A DNA stretch of 64,000 nucleotides from the NCBI RefSeq assembly GCF_037023745.1, contig NZ_CP146101.1, forward strand, positions 558,001 through 622,000, in the 5' to 3' direction. The notes beneath the pieces were generated by a model that saw only the letters and a program-made list of their open reading frames with translations, had not been told where the DNA came from and made no database searches. This DNA is from Streptomyces sp. SCSIO 30461 (GTDB lineage Bacteria; Actinomycetota; Actinomycetes; Streptomycetales; Streptomycetaceae). Every line of letters begins with the position of its first letter. Position 1 is the stretch's first letter. The position numbers and the translations under genes were made by a program. Below, piece by piece: positions 43,614 through 54,821 of this stretch.

Positions 43614-43646
43614 CCGAAGTGAACCGTCACTTTCCCCTCAGTGAAC
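43614..43646. promoter_or_regulatory. PHO box between phoU and phoR
   Basis: On the minus strand three consecutive 11-base units read GTTCACTGAGG, GGAAAGTGACG and GTTCACTTCGG. The outer two match the PhoP direct repeat; the middle is degenerate, as is common. Its place between divergent phoU and phoRP fits the known autoregulated arrangement in Streptomyces. Confidence 0.88.
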
Positions 43647-43720
43647 TCTGGGCGACGAGTGCCCGAGGTGCCACCCGGACGGCTGGGAGAGTGTCCGGGG
43701 GCCCGCATAACCTGGATGGC

Positions 43721-45058
43721 ATGGACGTGAACGCGGCGGTCGCCGCATTGGCCGCGATCGCCGGGGTGTGCACCGGCGTGATCGCCATGCTGGCGTTCCG
43801 CTGGAGCGAGCGCGACCAGGCAAGGCCCACCCGCACCTCCCTGCACACGGATGCCGCGCTGCCGCCGGGCGTGGACACCGTGCTTTCGGTGCTCCGGTCG
43901 TCGGCGGTCGTGCTCGACGAGAGTGACTCGGTGGTCAAGGCGAGCTCGGCCGCCTATGCGCTCGGCCTGGTCAGGGGCGGAAAGCTGACTGTGGAGCCGA
44001 TGCTGCACATGGCCCGCGACACCCGCAGGGACGGTGAGATACGCCAGGTCGAGCTCGATCTGGACCGCCGAGGCACCGGCCGCGGCGAGGCGCTCGCGGT
44101 CTCGGCCCGGGTCGCACCGCTGGGTTCCCGGCTCGTGCTGCTCCTGGTCGACGACCTCACCGAGGCCCGCCGGATAGAAGCCGTGCGGCGCGATTTCGTC
44201 GCCAACGTCAGCCATGAGCTCAAGACCCCGGTGGGTGCGCTGTCGCTGCTCTCCGAGGCTGTCATGGACGCCTCGGACGACCCCGAGGCGGTCACGCGCT
44301 TCGCAGGCCGCATGCAGATCGAGGCGACGCGGCTCACCAATCTCGTACAGGAGCTGATCGACCTCTCACGGGTGCAGAACGACGACCCGCTGGAGGACGC
44401 CGAGCCGGTACGCGTGGACGAGCTGGTCGCCGAGGCCATCGACCGCTCACGGCACACCGCGTCCACCAAGCAGATCACCATGGCCGCGGGCGGCGCCGCC
44501 GGCCTGCACGTCTGGGGCAACCGCGGCCAGCTGGCCGCCGCCCTCGGCAACCTCGTCGAGAACGCCGTCAACTACTCACCGGCCCGCACCCGCGTCGGCA
44601 TCGCCGCGCGGCGTGTCCCGGTGTCCGGCGGTGACGCGATCGAGATCGCCGTCACCGACCAGGGCATCGGTATCTCCGAGAAGGACCGCGAGCGCATTTT
44701 CGAGCGGTTCTACCGAGTGGACCCGGCCCGATCCCGGGCGACCGGCGGTACGGGCCTCGGCCTGGCCATCGTGAAACACGTGGCCGCCTCGCACGGCGGG
44801 GAGGTCACGGTGTGGAGCACCGAAGGCCAGGGTTCCACCTTCACCCTGCGGCTGCCGGAAGCCGGTTCCGTCCGGGACCGTGACCGGGACCGCCGATACA
44901 CCACCACCGTCCCGGCCGGCGCCGCCGACGTCCATGAAGGTGCCGACGCCGATGCTGACGGCGGCGAGGCGTACGGCCGCGACTGCGACACCGACCCCGG
45001 TCCAGCTCCCAGGACCATCACACGCGCACCACTGCCTGCCCCGGAGGCCCTTCCGTGA
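43721..45058 (+). CDS. phoR: Phosphate sensor histidine kinase PhoR
   Basis: 445 aa. One membrane segment at the N-terminus (AAVAALAAIAGVCTGVIAML), a PAS-like region (VLRSSAVVLDESDSVVKASSAAY), the phosphoacceptor motif NVSHELKTPVGALSLLSEAV, and ATPase motifs NLVENAVNYSPA, VTDQGIGIS, GTGLGLAIVKHVAASHGG. Length and layout match SenX3/PhoR of actinomycetes. The C-terminal 60 residues are Asp/Ala/Gly-rich and variable. It phosphorylates PhoP, whose GTG start overlaps. TAACCT lies seven bases before the ATG, so the operon mRNA is probably leaderless. Confidence 0.95.
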   Translation: MDVNAAVAALAAIAGVCTGVIAMLAFRWSERDQARPTRTSLHTDAALPPGVDTVLSVLRSSAVVLDESDSVVKASSAAYALGLVRGGKLTVEPMLHMARDTRRDGEIRQVELDLDRRGTGRGEALAVSARVAPLGSRLVLLLVDDLTEARRIEAVRRDFVANVSHELKTPVGALSLLSEAVMDASDDPEAVTRFAGRMQIEATRLTNLVQELIDLSRVQNDDPLEDAEPVRVDELVAEAIDRSRHTASTKQITMAAGGAAGLHVWGNRGQLAAALGNLVENAVNYSPARTRVGIAARRVPVSGGDAIEIAVTDQGIGISEKDRERIFERFYRVDPARSRATGGTGLGLAIVKHVAASHGGEVTVWSTEGQGSTFTLRLPEAGSVRDRDRDRRYTTTVPAGAADVHEGADADADGGEAYGRDCDTDPGPAPRTITRAPLPAPEALP

Positions 45059-45735
45059 CCCGAGTGCTTGTCGTCGAGGACGAGGAGTCCTTCAGCGACG
45101 TCCTTTCCTACATGCTCCGCAAGGAGGGCTTCGAGGTCGCCGTCGCGGCCACGGGCCCCGACGGACTCGATGAGTTCGAGCGCAACGGCGCCGACCTCGT
45201 CCTTCTCGACCTCATGCTGCCGGGGCTGCCCGGCACCGAAGTCTGCCGTCAGTTGCGCGGCCGTTCCAATGTCCCCGTGATCATGGTGACCGCGAAGGAC
45301 AGCGAGATCGACAAGGTCGTCGGCCTGGAGATAGGAGCGGACGACTATGTGACCAAGCCCTTCTCCTCGCGGGAGCTCGTCGCGCGGATCCGTGCCGTGC
45401 TGCGGCGGCGTGGCGAGCCGGAGGCGGTCGCCCCGGTGGCGCTCGAGGCCGGCCCGGTCCGGATGGACGTGGACCGCCATGTCGTCACGGTCGCGGGAGC
45501 CAAGGTCGATCTGCCGCTCAAGGAATTCGACCTGCTGGAGATGCTGCTGCGTAACGCGGGCCGGGTGCTGACCCGTATGCAGTTGATCGACCGGGTCTGG
45601 GGCGCGGACTACGTGGGCGACACCAAGACGCTCGACGTCCACGTCAAGCGGCTGCGGGCCAAGATCGAGCCCGATCCGGGCGCTCCTCGGTACCTGGTCA
45701 CGGTGCGCGGCCTGGGCTACAAGTTCGAGCCGTAA
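45055..45735 (+). CDS. phoP: Phosphate response regulator PhoP
   Basis: 226 aa. Receiver domain with VVEDEESF, phosphoacceptor Asp52 in LVLLDLMLPGLPG, VTAKD and DYVTKPFSSREL; OmpR-type winged helix with LPLKEFDLLEMLLRNAGRVL, WGADYVGDTKTLDVH and RGLGYKFEP. PhoP binds PHO boxes such as the two in this window and represses secondary metabolism while inducing phosphate scavenging. It starts with GTG inside the end of phoR. A long perfect hairpin follows. Confidence 0.96.
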   Translation: MTRVLVVEDEESFSDVLSYMLRKEGFEVAVAATGPDGLDEFERNGADLVLLDLMLPGLPGTEVCRQLRGRSNVPVIMVTAKDSEIDKVVGLEIGADDYVTKPFSSRELVARIRAVLRRRGEPEAVAPVALEAGPVRMDVDRHVVTVAGAKVDLPLKEFDLLEMLLRNAGRVLTRMQLIDRVWGADYVGDTKTLDVHVKRLRAKIEPDPGAPRYLVTVRGLGYKFEP

Positions 45736-45755
45736 GCCGCGCCGCGGCACGTCGG

Positions 45756-45817
45756 ACGCACACACGGCGGCGCCCCACCGGTTCTTTCCTTCCGGTGGGG
45801 CGCCGCCGTGTGTGCGT
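45756..45817. terminator. Bidirectional terminator between phoP and the lipoprotein gene
   Basis: Perfect 26-bp arms at 45756-45781 and 45792-45817 (left arm starts ACGCACACACGGCGG) with a 10-base T-rich loop. It separates the convergent phoP and lipoprotein genes. Confidence 0.9.
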
Positions 45818-45828
45818 TCCTGGGGGCG

Positions 45829-46521
45829 TCAGTGCCCGGCGGCAGCGGACTCGGAGGCCTCGGCTTCCGTACCCGCATCGCCCGCCTCGTCGCCAAGGCC
45901 CTCACCCTCGGCGCCGTGCCCGGCCGCCGGGGCGCTCGGGCTGGACGCGGGGGCCGAAGGGGACGCCGGGGGCTGCGGGAGCGCCGAGGGGCCGTATGAC
46001 GTGAAGTAGCCGGCCGCCGGTACCACGAAGGCGTCGAGGCTGACGTCGCCGGTCTCGCTGAACCGGAAGACGACCTTCTGCGGCTCGCCGTCCGCGGCGG
46101 CCTCACGGCCGTTGTCGATGACGGCGGACGCGTTGCCCTCGCCGCCGAGGAGCACGGAACCGCCGGCCGGCACGGTGATCGCGCCGCTGCCGTCGGCCGG
46201 GCTCAGCTTCACGGTCAGCCCGGTGTCCGGCAGCGTGATGGACTCGAGGGTCTGGTTCTTGGTGCTGTTGTTGAACACCGTCCCCGACACGACCGCCGGA
46301 CCCTCGGCCTTGAGGTCGGGCTGGGTGATGACCGTCGCGTTCTGGATCTTGATGTCGCCGACGGTGGTGGCGGCGTTGTCGGGCTTGATCTCCAGTGTCT
46401 GGGCGTCTTTGCCCGCACCGCAGGCGGAGAGCGAGGCGACCGAGATCATCAGGGCGACGGCGGCGATGGCGCCGCGCCGAAGGCTGCGGGCGCCCCCGGG
46501 CGACGTGTGGGGGAGGCTCAC
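45829..46521 (-). CDS. Exported lipoprotein (DUF461-like)
   Basis: 230 aa from GTG at 46521. Signal peptide with RSLRRGAIAAVALMISVASLSAC, where LSAC is the lipobox. The mature part has an immunoglobulin-like beta pattern (VGDIKIQNATVITQPDL, AVVSGTVFNNSTKNQTLESI, VKLSPADGSGAITVPAGGSV) and a low-complexity Ala/Ser/Pro/Glu tail. It resembles actinomycete lipoproteins related to the copper chaperone PCuAC fold but lacks its Met/His ligands. Function unknown. An in-frame ATG further upstream at 46584 gives a less typical signal. Confidence 0.8.
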   Translation of the reverse strand: MSLPHTSPGGARSLRRGAIAAVALMISVASLSACGAGKDAQTLEIKPDNAATTVGDIKIQNATVITQPDLKAEGPAVVSGTVFNNSTKNQTLESITLPDTGLTVKLSPADGSGAITVPAGGSVLLGGEGNASAVIDNGREAAADGEPQKVVFRFSETGDVSLDAFVVPAAGYFTSYGPSALPQPPASPSAPASSPSAPAAGHGAEGEGLGDEAGDAGTEAEASESAAAGH

Positions 46522-47374
46522 GGCGGCGGCAACTCCTTGGACGTACGGACTGGCTGAAGGTCTTACAGGTCTTACGGTCTGCACGAGCTGCTGCGCGGCG
46601 GTCGTACAGCGGGCTTAGGTTACCGACCCGCGGTCGGACTCCCGCACCCGACCCGCCCCTGATGCGATCACGCTCCGCCGGAGCCGCCCCGGACGCTCTG
46701 CCGAGCGGCTCCTTCCAGGCCCCGCCTGACCGCGTCCGGCCCCGGCCGGCTTCTCGCCACCGCCCACCCCGGCCGGCTCCGCCGCTCATCCCCGGCCGCT
46801 CTTCACCGTGGCTCTATCCCTCTTCACCGTGGCTCTGTCCCGGCCGCTCTTCACGGTGGGGATCGGGTCGCCACCGGTGGTCGCCGGCCGGCGCCGATGA
46901 TCGCCGACGTTCCACCGACGGGATTTGGTCCGCTGTTCACATTAGGTCGGTGATCAATTCCGCAGGCCATCACACATTCCCGCGGAAAAAACGCCGGCGG
47001 GCACCCGGGATGCCCCTCGGATGGCTCTCCGGGGGAGTCGTGGGATGTCCTTGGTGATCAATTCGGGATTCCTTCCCGACATCCATCCGCTCGGGTGATC
47101 GATCCTCGAACGGAGTATGCGAAGCGGGCGACCGGGAACCAGACAAATCAAGACATTTATCCACTCAAGCGGTGGTTGTGGTGCGGGTAACGTGCACGTT
47201 TCCGTGCGCCTGCACAGCGGCTCCGACCTGCGAATACCCGCTTGCGGAAGGCGTCCTCAGCACGTTCGGGTTGCTGTTGTCAAGCCCCGAGATATGCCCT
47301 GACCTGCGAAAACGCCATTCAGAAGTGGCCGTTCTCGTGTTACTCTGGATAGCCACGGAAGGGGTACCTGTCAC
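46522..47374. other. 853-base gene-free region upstream of carD
   Basis: No supported gene. Two near-identical 17-base repeats CTCTTCACCGTGGCTCT start at 46799 and 46820, with a degenerate third near 46847. A 12-base repeat GGTGATCAATTC occurs at 46949-46960 and 47053-47064. GC is lower than the surroundings from about 46920 to 47370. TACTCT at 47340-47345 may be the carD -10. The stretch therefore looks like a long regulatory region. Confidence 0.5.
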
Positions 47375-47857
47375 ATGACGTTCAAGGTTGGCGACACCGT
47401 GGTCTATCCCCATCACGGGGCCGCGCTGATCGAGGCCATCGAAACTCGCCAGATCAAAGGCGTGGACAAGACCTACTTGGTGCTCAAGGTCGCTCAGGGC
47501 GACCTGACGGTTCGTGTCCCGGCGGACAATGCGGACCTCGTCGGTGTGCGCGATGTGGTCGGCCAGGACGGGCTCGACCGGGTCTTCGACGTGCTGCGCG
47601 CGCCGTATGCCGAGGAGCCCACGAACTGGTCCCGTCGCTACAAGGCAAACCTCGAGAAGCTCGCCTCCGGCGACGTCATCAAGGTCGCCGAAGTGGTGCG
47701 TGACCTGTGGCGCCGCGAGCGTGAGCGTGGGCTCTCCGCAGGTGAGAAGCGCATGCTGGCCAAGGCCCGCCAGATCCTGGTGAGCGAGCTGGCTCTCGCG
47801 GAGAACACCAACGAGGACAAGGCCGAGGCGCTGCTCGACGAGGTTCTCGCGTCCTGA
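47375..47857 (+). CDS. carD: CarD-family RNA polymerase-binding regulator
   Basis: 160 aa. N-terminal RNA polymerase beta-interaction domain ([41 protein letters not shown]) and a helical C-terminal DNA-binding domain (LKASGD-like [40 protein letters not shown] with a conserved Trp in RDLWRRE). CarD stabilises open promoter complexes, notably at rRNA promoters. GGAAGGGG precedes the ATG by 8 bases. Confidence 0.95.
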   Translation: MTFKVGDTVVYPHHGAALIEAIETRQIKGVDKTYLVLKVAQGDLTVRVPADNADLVGVRDVVGQDGLDRVFDVLRAPYAEEPTNWSRRYKANLEKLASGDVIKVAEVVRDLWRRERERGLSAGEKRMLAKARQILVSELALAENTNEDKAEALLDEVLAS

Positions 47858-48420
47858 CGCGCCGGTGCGGGACGTCCGTGCACGTGGTGTGTGCAGCGTC
47901 CGCGTTCACAGCGTAGAACTGAATGCCGCGGTGCCCGCTGACCAGCTGATGAGGTTGTGTCGCCGGGCGCTGCGGCATGTTCGTAAGATCGAACCAGTCA
48001 AGCCGTGAACCCACGCCGTGAACGCGACGTGCCGGGTGCCCCGCGTACTCGTCTCGCCCGTATCGGACGTACTCGTACCCACCCTGCCCGACCGCAGATG
48101 CCCGCACCCGTCCCGTAACTCAGCTAGCTCGGCAACCCTGATACCCCGACTTTCCCCGTCGTCCCCTGTCCATGGCGCGTCCGGTGCACCTGCCCGACCA
48201 GCGTCACGGAAGGGTCTGGTCGAGGCGTCGTACCCGGCGCTCTCCCCCGCAATCCAGCCGGGGGTACCTCCCAGGCCATACCCACCTCGGCCGAGGACAC
48301 AAACCTGGCCGGCGACATCTACGTCTTGGCCATGTCAATCCGGGGACCCTCTGGGGCAGCCGTGACGGCCGGGAATTCCGGGAAGCCTCAGAGCAGCACC
48401 CGACCACCGGAGTGGAACCG
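47858..48420. other. 563-base region between carD and ispD
   Basis: No gene is supported. A GC-rich palindrome (CTCCCCCGCAATCCAGC then CGGGGGTACCTCCCA, about 48251-48277) belongs to the same family as those at 29887 and 38737. The ispD ATG at 48421 has only a weak purine-rich sequence before it. No promoter could be placed with confidence. Confidence 0.5.
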
Positions 48421-49170
48421 ATGTCAGACCTCACACGCACCGGCCGCACCGCCGCGGTGATCCCCGCGGCGGGCCGGGGCGTTCGGCTCGGCCCAGGCGC
48501 GCCCAAGGCGCTCCGTACGATCAGCGGCACCCCCATGCTGATCCACGCCGTACGGGCCATGGCCGCCGCCAGAGCCGTCTCCCTCGTCGTCGTCGTCGCC
48601 CCGCCGGACGGTGCCCCCGAGGTCAAGCACCTGCTCGACGCGCACGCGCTCCCCGAACGCACCGACTATCTGGTGGTTCCGGGCGGCGAAACCCGCCAGG
48701 AGTCCGTGCGCCGGGGGCTGGACGCCCTGCCCGACGCCGTCACCACGGTCCTTGTCCACGACGCGGCCCGCCCCTTGGTCCCCGTCGACACCGTCGACGG
48801 GGTGATCGAGGCCGTGCGGGACGGGTCACCGGCCGTCGTCCCCGCGCTGCCGGTCGCCGACACGGTCAAGCAGGTCGAGCCCCGTGCCAAGGGCGAGCCC
48901 GAGCCGGTCACGGCCACCCCCGAGCGTGCCCTGCTGCGCGCCGTGCAGACCCCGCAGGGCTTCGACCGCGACACCCTCGTGCGCGCCCACGAGGCTTTCG
49001 CCGCCGTGAGCGGCGACGGAGCCACCGACGACGCCGGGATGGTCGAGCGACTCGGCGCGCCCGTCGTGGTCGTACCCGGCCACGAGGAGGCGTTCAAGGT
49101 GACCCGCCCGCTGGACCTCGTGCTCGCCGAGGCCGTACTCGCCCGCAGGAGGGCCAACGATGGCTTCTGA
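48421..49170 (+). CDS. ispD: 2-C-methyl-D-erythritol 4-phosphate cytidylyltransferase
   Basis: 249 aa. IspD makes CDP-methylerythritol from CTP and MEP in the non-mevalonate isoprenoid pathway. Landmarks: [21 protein letters not shown] (CTP-binding loop with Arg and Lys), [43 protein letters not shown] and [13 protein letters not shown], ending [14 protein letters not shown]. The end overlaps ispF by 11 bases, so the two steps are coded together. Confidence 0.95.
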   Translation: MSDLTRTGRTAAVIPAAGRGVRLGPGAPKALRTISGTPMLIHAVRAMAAARAVSLVVVVAPPDGAPEVKHLLDAHALPERTDYLVVPGGETRQESVRRGLDALPDAVTTVLVHDAARPLVPVDTVDGVIEAVRDGSPAVVPALPVADTVKQVEPRAKGEPEPVTATPERALLRAVQTPQGFDRDTLVRAHEAFAAVSGDGATDDAGMVERLGAPVVVVPGHEEAFKVTRPLDLVLAEAVLARRRANDGF

Positions 49171-49681
49171 CAACACCGCCTCCGTGCCTCCCGACCCAGC
49201 CGCGCCACCCATGCCCCTCGTCGGGATCGGCACCGACGTCCACGCCTTCGAGCAGGGTCGCGAACTGTGGTGCGCCGGCCTGCTGTGGCCCGGTGAGGAC
49301 GGGCTCGCCGGGCACTCCGACGGCGACGTCGCCGCTCACGCCGCGTGCGACGCCCTGTTCTCAGCGGCCGGTGTCGGCGACCTGGGTGCCCACTTCGGCA
49401 CCGGCCGCCCCGAGTGGTCCGGCGCGTCGGGAGTGGCGCTGCTCACCGAGGCCGCCCGGATCGTGCGCGCCGAGGGCTTCGAGATCGGCAATATCGCGGT
49501 CCAGGTCATCGGCGTGAGGCCGAAGATCGGCAAGCGCCGCGACGAGGCCCAGCGGGCCCTGAGCGCCGCCGTCGGCGCCCCGGTATCCGTGTCCGGAACC
49601 ACCACCGACGGTCTTGGGCTGACCGGCAGGGCCGAAGGACTGGCAGCGATCGCCACGGCGCTGGTCTTCCGCGCGTCCTGA
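49160..49681 (+). CDS. ispF: 2-C-methyl-D-erythritol 2,4-cyclodiphosphate synthase
   Basis: 173 aa. Metal site [15 protein letters not shown] (D-x-H), the [21 protein letters not shown] motif with the third His in two parts, DLGAHFGT and the C-terminal [21 protein letters not shown]. IspF cyclises CDP-methylerythritol 2-phosphate. The usual Asp in DIGxHFP is here D-L-G-A-H-F-G, a common actinomycete variant. Overlaps ispD, and the F420-type oxidoreductase gene follows. Confidence 0.95.
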   Translation: MASDNTASVPPDPAAPPMPLVGIGTDVHAFEQGRELWCAGLLWPGEDGLAGHSDGDVAAHAACDALFSAAGVGDLGAHFGTGRPEWSGASGVALLTEAARIVRAEGFEIGNIAVQVIGVRPKIGKRRDEAQRALSAAVGAPVSVSGTTTDGLGLTGRAEGLAAIATALVFRAS

Positions 49682-49763
49682 CGTGGTGCGGGCCGGTGTG
49701 TGGGGTAGACGCGGAGGTGACGTCTCACCACACTCCCCACCCCGTTTTCGGAGGAACAGCGCC

Positions 49764-50171
49764 GTGACCGCCTCGCTCAGCGACAAACTCAAGGAACTGC
49801 TCGACAGCCCCCAGTTCGTGAACATCGCCACCATCCAGCCGGACGGAAGCCCGCAGGTCTCTCCCGTCTGGGTCAAGCGGGACGGGAACGACCTCCTGGT
49901 CTCGACGACCATCGGCCGCCGCAAGGAGAAGAACCTCAGGCGCGACCCCCGTACCACCGTGGTCGTGCAGCCGTTCGACGCGCCGTACACGTACGCCGAG
50001 ATCCGCGGTACCGCCAAGCTCACCACGGAGGGCGGTCAGGAGCTGATCGACGAGCTGTCCATGAAGTACACCGGCAAGCCTTACGCCGAGTTCAACCCCG
50101 CGGCCGGCCAGGACGCACCGCGTGTGGTCGTCCGGATCACCCCGCGCAAGGTCGTCGGCGCGTTGGCCTGA
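49764..50171 (+). CDS. PPOX-class F420-dependent oxidoreductase
   Basis: 135 aa from GTG at 49764, with GGAGGAA 8 bases before it. A split beta-barrel of the pyridoxamine-oxidase-like fold: FVNIATIQPDGSPQVSPVWV, LLVSTTIGRRKEKNLRRDPR, and YTYAEIRGTAKLTTEGGQE. Many relatives bind deazaflavin F420 rather than FMN. The substrate is unknown. The gene is 82 bases downstream of ispF on the same strand. Confidence 0.88.
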   Translation: MTASLSDKLKELLDSPQFVNIATIQPDGSPQVSPVWVKRDGNDLLVSTTIGRRKEKNLRRDPRTTVVVQPFDAPYTYAEIRGTAKLTTEGGQELIDELSMKYTGKPYAEFNPAAGQDAPRVVVRITPRKVVGALA

Positions 50172-50359
50172 GCCGGCCGTGACCGGAGACGGCCTCGACC
50201 ATGACCGCGCGCCCCTTCCGGGATCAGACCGGGGTCCCCGGTGTCGTCGGGCGCCGTCCCCCTGGTCACGTTCCGCACCGGGCCGTCCCCTGGTCACAAT
50301 CCGCCCCGCGCCCCGTAAACAGGCGCGGGGCACTGCCCGGGGCCCACTACTCTTGAGTG

Positions 50360-51760
<1,401 letters not shown>

Positions 51761-51766
51761 CCGGCG

Positions 51767-51805
51767 AAAGTGTGCCGCCCGGGGCTCCGGGCGGCACACT
51801 TTGTT
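51767..51805 (+). terminator. cysS terminator
   Basis: A 16-bp stem (AGTGTGCCGCCCGG against CCGGGCGGCACACT plus two A-T pairs) with loop GGCT and the trailing sequence TTTGTT. It begins 7 bases after the stop. Confidence 0.9.
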
Positions 51806-51877
51806 ACGTGCGTGAGGTAGACACGCACGGGCGAACCAACGAACGTGAAGAACCAGGGAACCAGGGAACAGGTAGTC

Positions 51878-52828
51878 ATGGCCGGGAACAGCCAGCGCAG
51901 GAACCGTCGTACGTCCAACAAGAAGGGCGCGACGGTCGGCAGCGGTGGCAACCGGCGCCGCGGCCTCGAAGGCAAGGGCCCGACCCCGCCCGCGTCCGCC
52001 CGTAAGGGGCATGTCAAGAACCGGATCGCCAACGCCAAGGCCAAGCAGACCCAGCGCCGCCCCGTCGCCCGCCGCGGCGGCAAGGGCGCGTCCGAGATGG
52101 TCGTCGGCCGCAACCCCGTCTTCGAGGCACTGCGCGACGGCGTGCCCGCGACGACCCTTTACGTCCAGCAGTTCATCGACAACGACGAGCGGGTACGCGA
52201 GGCCCTGCACCTCGCCGGCCAGCGCGGCAACATCCACCTGATGGAAGCCCCGCGCGCCGAGCTGGACCGGATGACCAACGGGTTGAACCACCAGGGCCTC
52301 GTCCTCCAGGTCCCGCCGTACGAGTACGCCCACCCCGAGGACCTCGCCGCGGCCGCCTTCGATGACGGCGAGGACCCGCTGATCGTCGCCCTCGACGGCG
52401 TCACCGACCCCCGCAACCTCGGCGCGGTCGTCCGCTCCGTCGCCGCCTTCGGCGGCCACGGAGTGGTCGTGCCCGAGCGCCGCGCCGCGGGTATGACCGC
52501 CGGCGCCTGGAAGACCTCCGCCGGCACCGCCGCCCGCACCCCGGTGGCCCGCGCCACCAATCTGACCCGCGCCCTCGAGGCGTACCAGAAGGCCGGGATC
52601 ACCGTCGTCGGCCTCGCGGCGGACGGCGAGGTCGAGGTCGGCGATCTCGAGGCGCTCGAAGGACCGGTCGTCATCGTCATCGGCAGCGAGGGCAAGGGCC
52701 TGTCCCGCCTCGTCGGCGAGACCTGCGACTTCCTCGTCCGTATCCCCATGCCGGGCGGCGCGGAGTCGCTGAACGCGGGTGTCGCGGCGGGTGTCGTGCT
52801 GTACGAGGCGGCGCGCCGCAGGGGCTGA
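51878..52828 (+). CDS. rlmB: TrmH-family 23S rRNA 2'-O-ribose methyltransferase (RlmB-like)
   Basis: 316 aa. A basic, disordered N-terminus ([18 protein letters not shown]) leads to a substrate-binding domain ([20 protein letters not shown]) and a SpoU/TrmH knot: [20 protein letters not shown] (motif 1), [11 protein letters not shown] (motif 2) and [23 protein letters not shown] (motif 3). It methylates a guanosine in 23S rRNA (G2251 in E. coli); which residue here is inferred. ATG at 51878 follows AGGGAACAGG. Confidence 0.92.
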   Translation: MAGNSQRRNRRTSNKKGATVGSGGNRRRGLEGKGPTPPASARKGHVKNRIANAKAKQTQRRPVARRGGKGASEMVVGRNPVFEALRDGVPATTLYVQQFIDNDERVREALHLAGQRGNIHLMEAPRAELDRMTNGLNHQGLVLQVPPYEYAHPEDLAAAAFDDGEDPLIVALDGVTDPRNLGAVVRSVAAFGGHGVVVPERRAAGMTAGAWKTSAGTAARTPVARATNLTRALEAYQKAGITVVGLAADGEVEVGDLEALEGPVVIVIGSEGKGLSRLVGETCDFLVRIPMPGGAESLNAGVAAGVVLYEAARRRG

Positions 52829-52933
52829 GCGCGGCCGAACGGAGCGGCCCCGGGCCTCGCGGGACGATCTTGACGGGTCTCGGACATTTCGAGGCCGTCA
52901 AGGCAGTGTCCTAACGACAAGTCACTCGGTTAG

Positions 52934-54703
52934 ATGAGTGTGGACACCAGAACGCCCCGGCCCGGGTTCGACGAGACGCCCTTGAGCATGGTCAAGGTGA
53001 ACTGCGATCCCGCGCAGGTCATCGTGAACCACGCCAGCTTCCGGGTGAAGCTCGGGCAGAGCCAGACCGTGCGCGGCGCGCGCGGAATGGCGGACACCAC
53101 CAGGATCCCCGCGGCAGGTGGCGCGCGCGCGGCGGCGCGCCGTCGTACACCCGTTGTGTGGAGTGGGAGATCCGCCCCGGGCGACCCGGGGGCGACCGGC
53201 CTGCTGCAGGCCGTGCGCAACTCGGGCTCCGCGTACGCGGGCACGTACGGCGCCGACGCGTACGGTTCAGGCACCTACGGAACCGCCCCGTACGACGCCG
53301 GGCCCGGACTCCGCGGCACGGGCTACGACCACGATCCCGAACTCGGCGCCACCGACCTCGGTATCGTCGGGGCCACCCAGGTCCTGCCCCGCGTCGGGCT
53401 CGCCTCCCGCAGGGGTGCCGCCGACGCCACCCGGCCCACTCCTGCGGTGGGCGCCGGCGGGCAGGGCGGCTCGGGCCCGCGGCTGCCGCACATGCGTCGG
53501 GCGGCCGATTCCCACGGCGGCGCTCCACACGGCGGGCGGGCCGCCCGCGACGCCTACGACGCGTACGAGCCCTATGGCCAGGAGGCCGAGGAAGAGCCCG
53601 ACTTCGCCTATGTGATCCCCCAGCGGGACCAGGCCACCGACGCCGGAGTCCGGCACGCCTACTACCCCGGCCGCCGGATGAACCTCGGCGTCGTGCTGCT
53701 TCCCCTGCGAGTGTTCCTCGGCTTCATCTCCGTCTACGCCGGCATGGGCAAGCTCTGCGACCCCGTGTACTTCGACGGCGGCGAACGCGGCTCCATGATC
53801 AAGTGGCTGCACTCGCTCGACCCCTGGGCCATCGCCGGGCCACTGCGCGACTTCGCGCTCTCGCACCCGGTCGGCGCCGGACTCACCGTCGCGTTCCTCC
53901 AGGTCGCCGTCGGCGTGCTCACCGTGCTGGGACTCTGGCAGCGGGTCGCCGCCGTCGTCGGCGCGCTGCTCTCCGCCGCGCTGATCATGACGGTCAGCTG
54001 GCGCACCGCGCCGGTCTACGACGCACCCGACATCATGACCCTCGCCGCCTGGTCCCCGCTGATCATCGCGGGTGCCCCCGTCTACTCGGTCGACAGCCGT
54101 CTCGCGGGCGAAGCCTGGCGCACCCTCGGCCCGCGCTCCGAGCTCTGGGACCTGCGCCGCCGGGTGTTGCGCCGCGGCGGCATGCTGGCCGCCGTCTTGG
54201 TGGGACTGACCCTGCTGGTCGGTTCGATGCTGGGCGGGGCCGTACGGTCATCGGAGCTGGTGACCGTCCCGGGGCCGGACGTCGACCCCACCAACCACCT
54301 ACCGGGCTCCGCTCTGCCGCAGGAGCCGGGCGAGCGCGGCCCCTCCCAGGAGGCCAAGCGCCCCGAGCCCAGCAAGAGCGAGTCCAGCAGCCCCGCCGCC
54401 GAGCGGACCGAGCCGTCGGAAGCCGCAACCGAAGGCTCCGAGAGCACCGGCCAGGCGGGCACTCCCAGTGAATCGCAGGGCACGGGCAACGACTGGCAGC
54501 CCCCCACCCGACCGCAGCCCGACGAGCCGCCGTCCGACAGCTCACGTCCGTCGGCCGGCGGTGGCTCTGCCTCGGGCGGCGGCCAGGGCAGTGGCGGAGG
54601 TACGGGAGGCGGGAGCGGCAATGACGTCAGTGGAGGCGCGAGCGGCGCCGGGGACGGCAGCGGGGGAGGGAACACCAACCCGATCGGCGGTCTCCTCGGC
54701 TGA
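52934..54703 (+). CDS. DoxX-family membrane protein with long disordered termini
   Basis: 589 aa. The first 245 residues are Gly/Ala/Tyr-rich with tandem TYG and AYG motifs. Then four membrane segments form a DoxX-like domain (LGVVLLPLRVFLGFISVYAG, VAFLQVAVGVLTVLGLW, VVGALLSAALIMTVSW, plus one near LVGLTLLVGSML). The C-terminus after 440 is Pro/Ser/Glu-rich and ends in Gly/Ser repeats, GGNTNPIGGLLG. DoxX proteins are membrane partners in redox or sulfur reactions. Function of the tails is unknown. An upstream in-frame ATG was used; MADTTRIPAAGG is another possible start. Confidence 0.82.
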   Translation: MSVDTRTPRPGFDETPLSMVKVNCDPAQVIVNHASFRVKLGQSQTVRGARGMADTTRIPAAGGARAAARRRTPVVWSGRSAPGDPGATGLLQAVRNSGSAYAGTYGADAYGSGTYGTAPYDAGPGLRGTGYDHDPELGATDLGIVGATQVLPRVGLASRRGAADATRPTPAVGAGGQGGSGPRLPHMRRAADSHGGAPHGGRAARDAYDAYEPYGQEAEEEPDFAYVIPQRDQATDAGVRHAYYPGRRMNLGVVLLPLRVFLGFISVYAGMGKLCDPVYFDGGERGSMIKWLHSLDPWAIAGPLRDFALSHPVGAGLTVAFLQVAVGVLTVLGLWQRVAAVVGALLSAALIMTVSWRTAPVYDAPDIMTLAAWSPLIIAGAPVYSVDSRLAGEAWRTLGPRSELWDLRRRVLRRGGMLAAVLVGLTLLVGSMLGGAVRSSELVTVPGPDVDPTNHLPGSALPQEPGERGPSQEAKRPEPSKSESSSPAAERTEPSEAATEGSESTGQAGTPSESQGTGNDWQPPTRPQPDEPPSDSSRPSAGGGSASGGGQGSGGGTGGGSGNDVSGGASGAGDGSGGGNTNPIGGLLG

Positions 54704-54765
54704 GCCGGTGCCGCGCCGCCGCGCCGCGCGCCGCCCCGCCGCGCGCTGAAGCGCGCGGGCCCGAA

Positions 54766-54796
54766 GAGCCCCGGCCTCCATGGGAGGCCGGGGCTC
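54766..54796. terminator. Terminator between the DoxX and nucleotidyltransferase genes
   Basis: GAGCCCCGGCCTCC and GGAGGCCGGGGCTC are exact 14-bp arms around ATG. It separates convergent genes and can serve both. Confidence 0.88.
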
Positions 54797-54821
54797 GACG
54801 CATGGGCAGTGAAGCCGCGCT

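Noticed and set aside
48018..48420. Small proteins upstream of ispD
   Set aside because: Frames are Pro/Arg/Ser-rich with no start signals, and one reads through a dispersed palindromic repeat.
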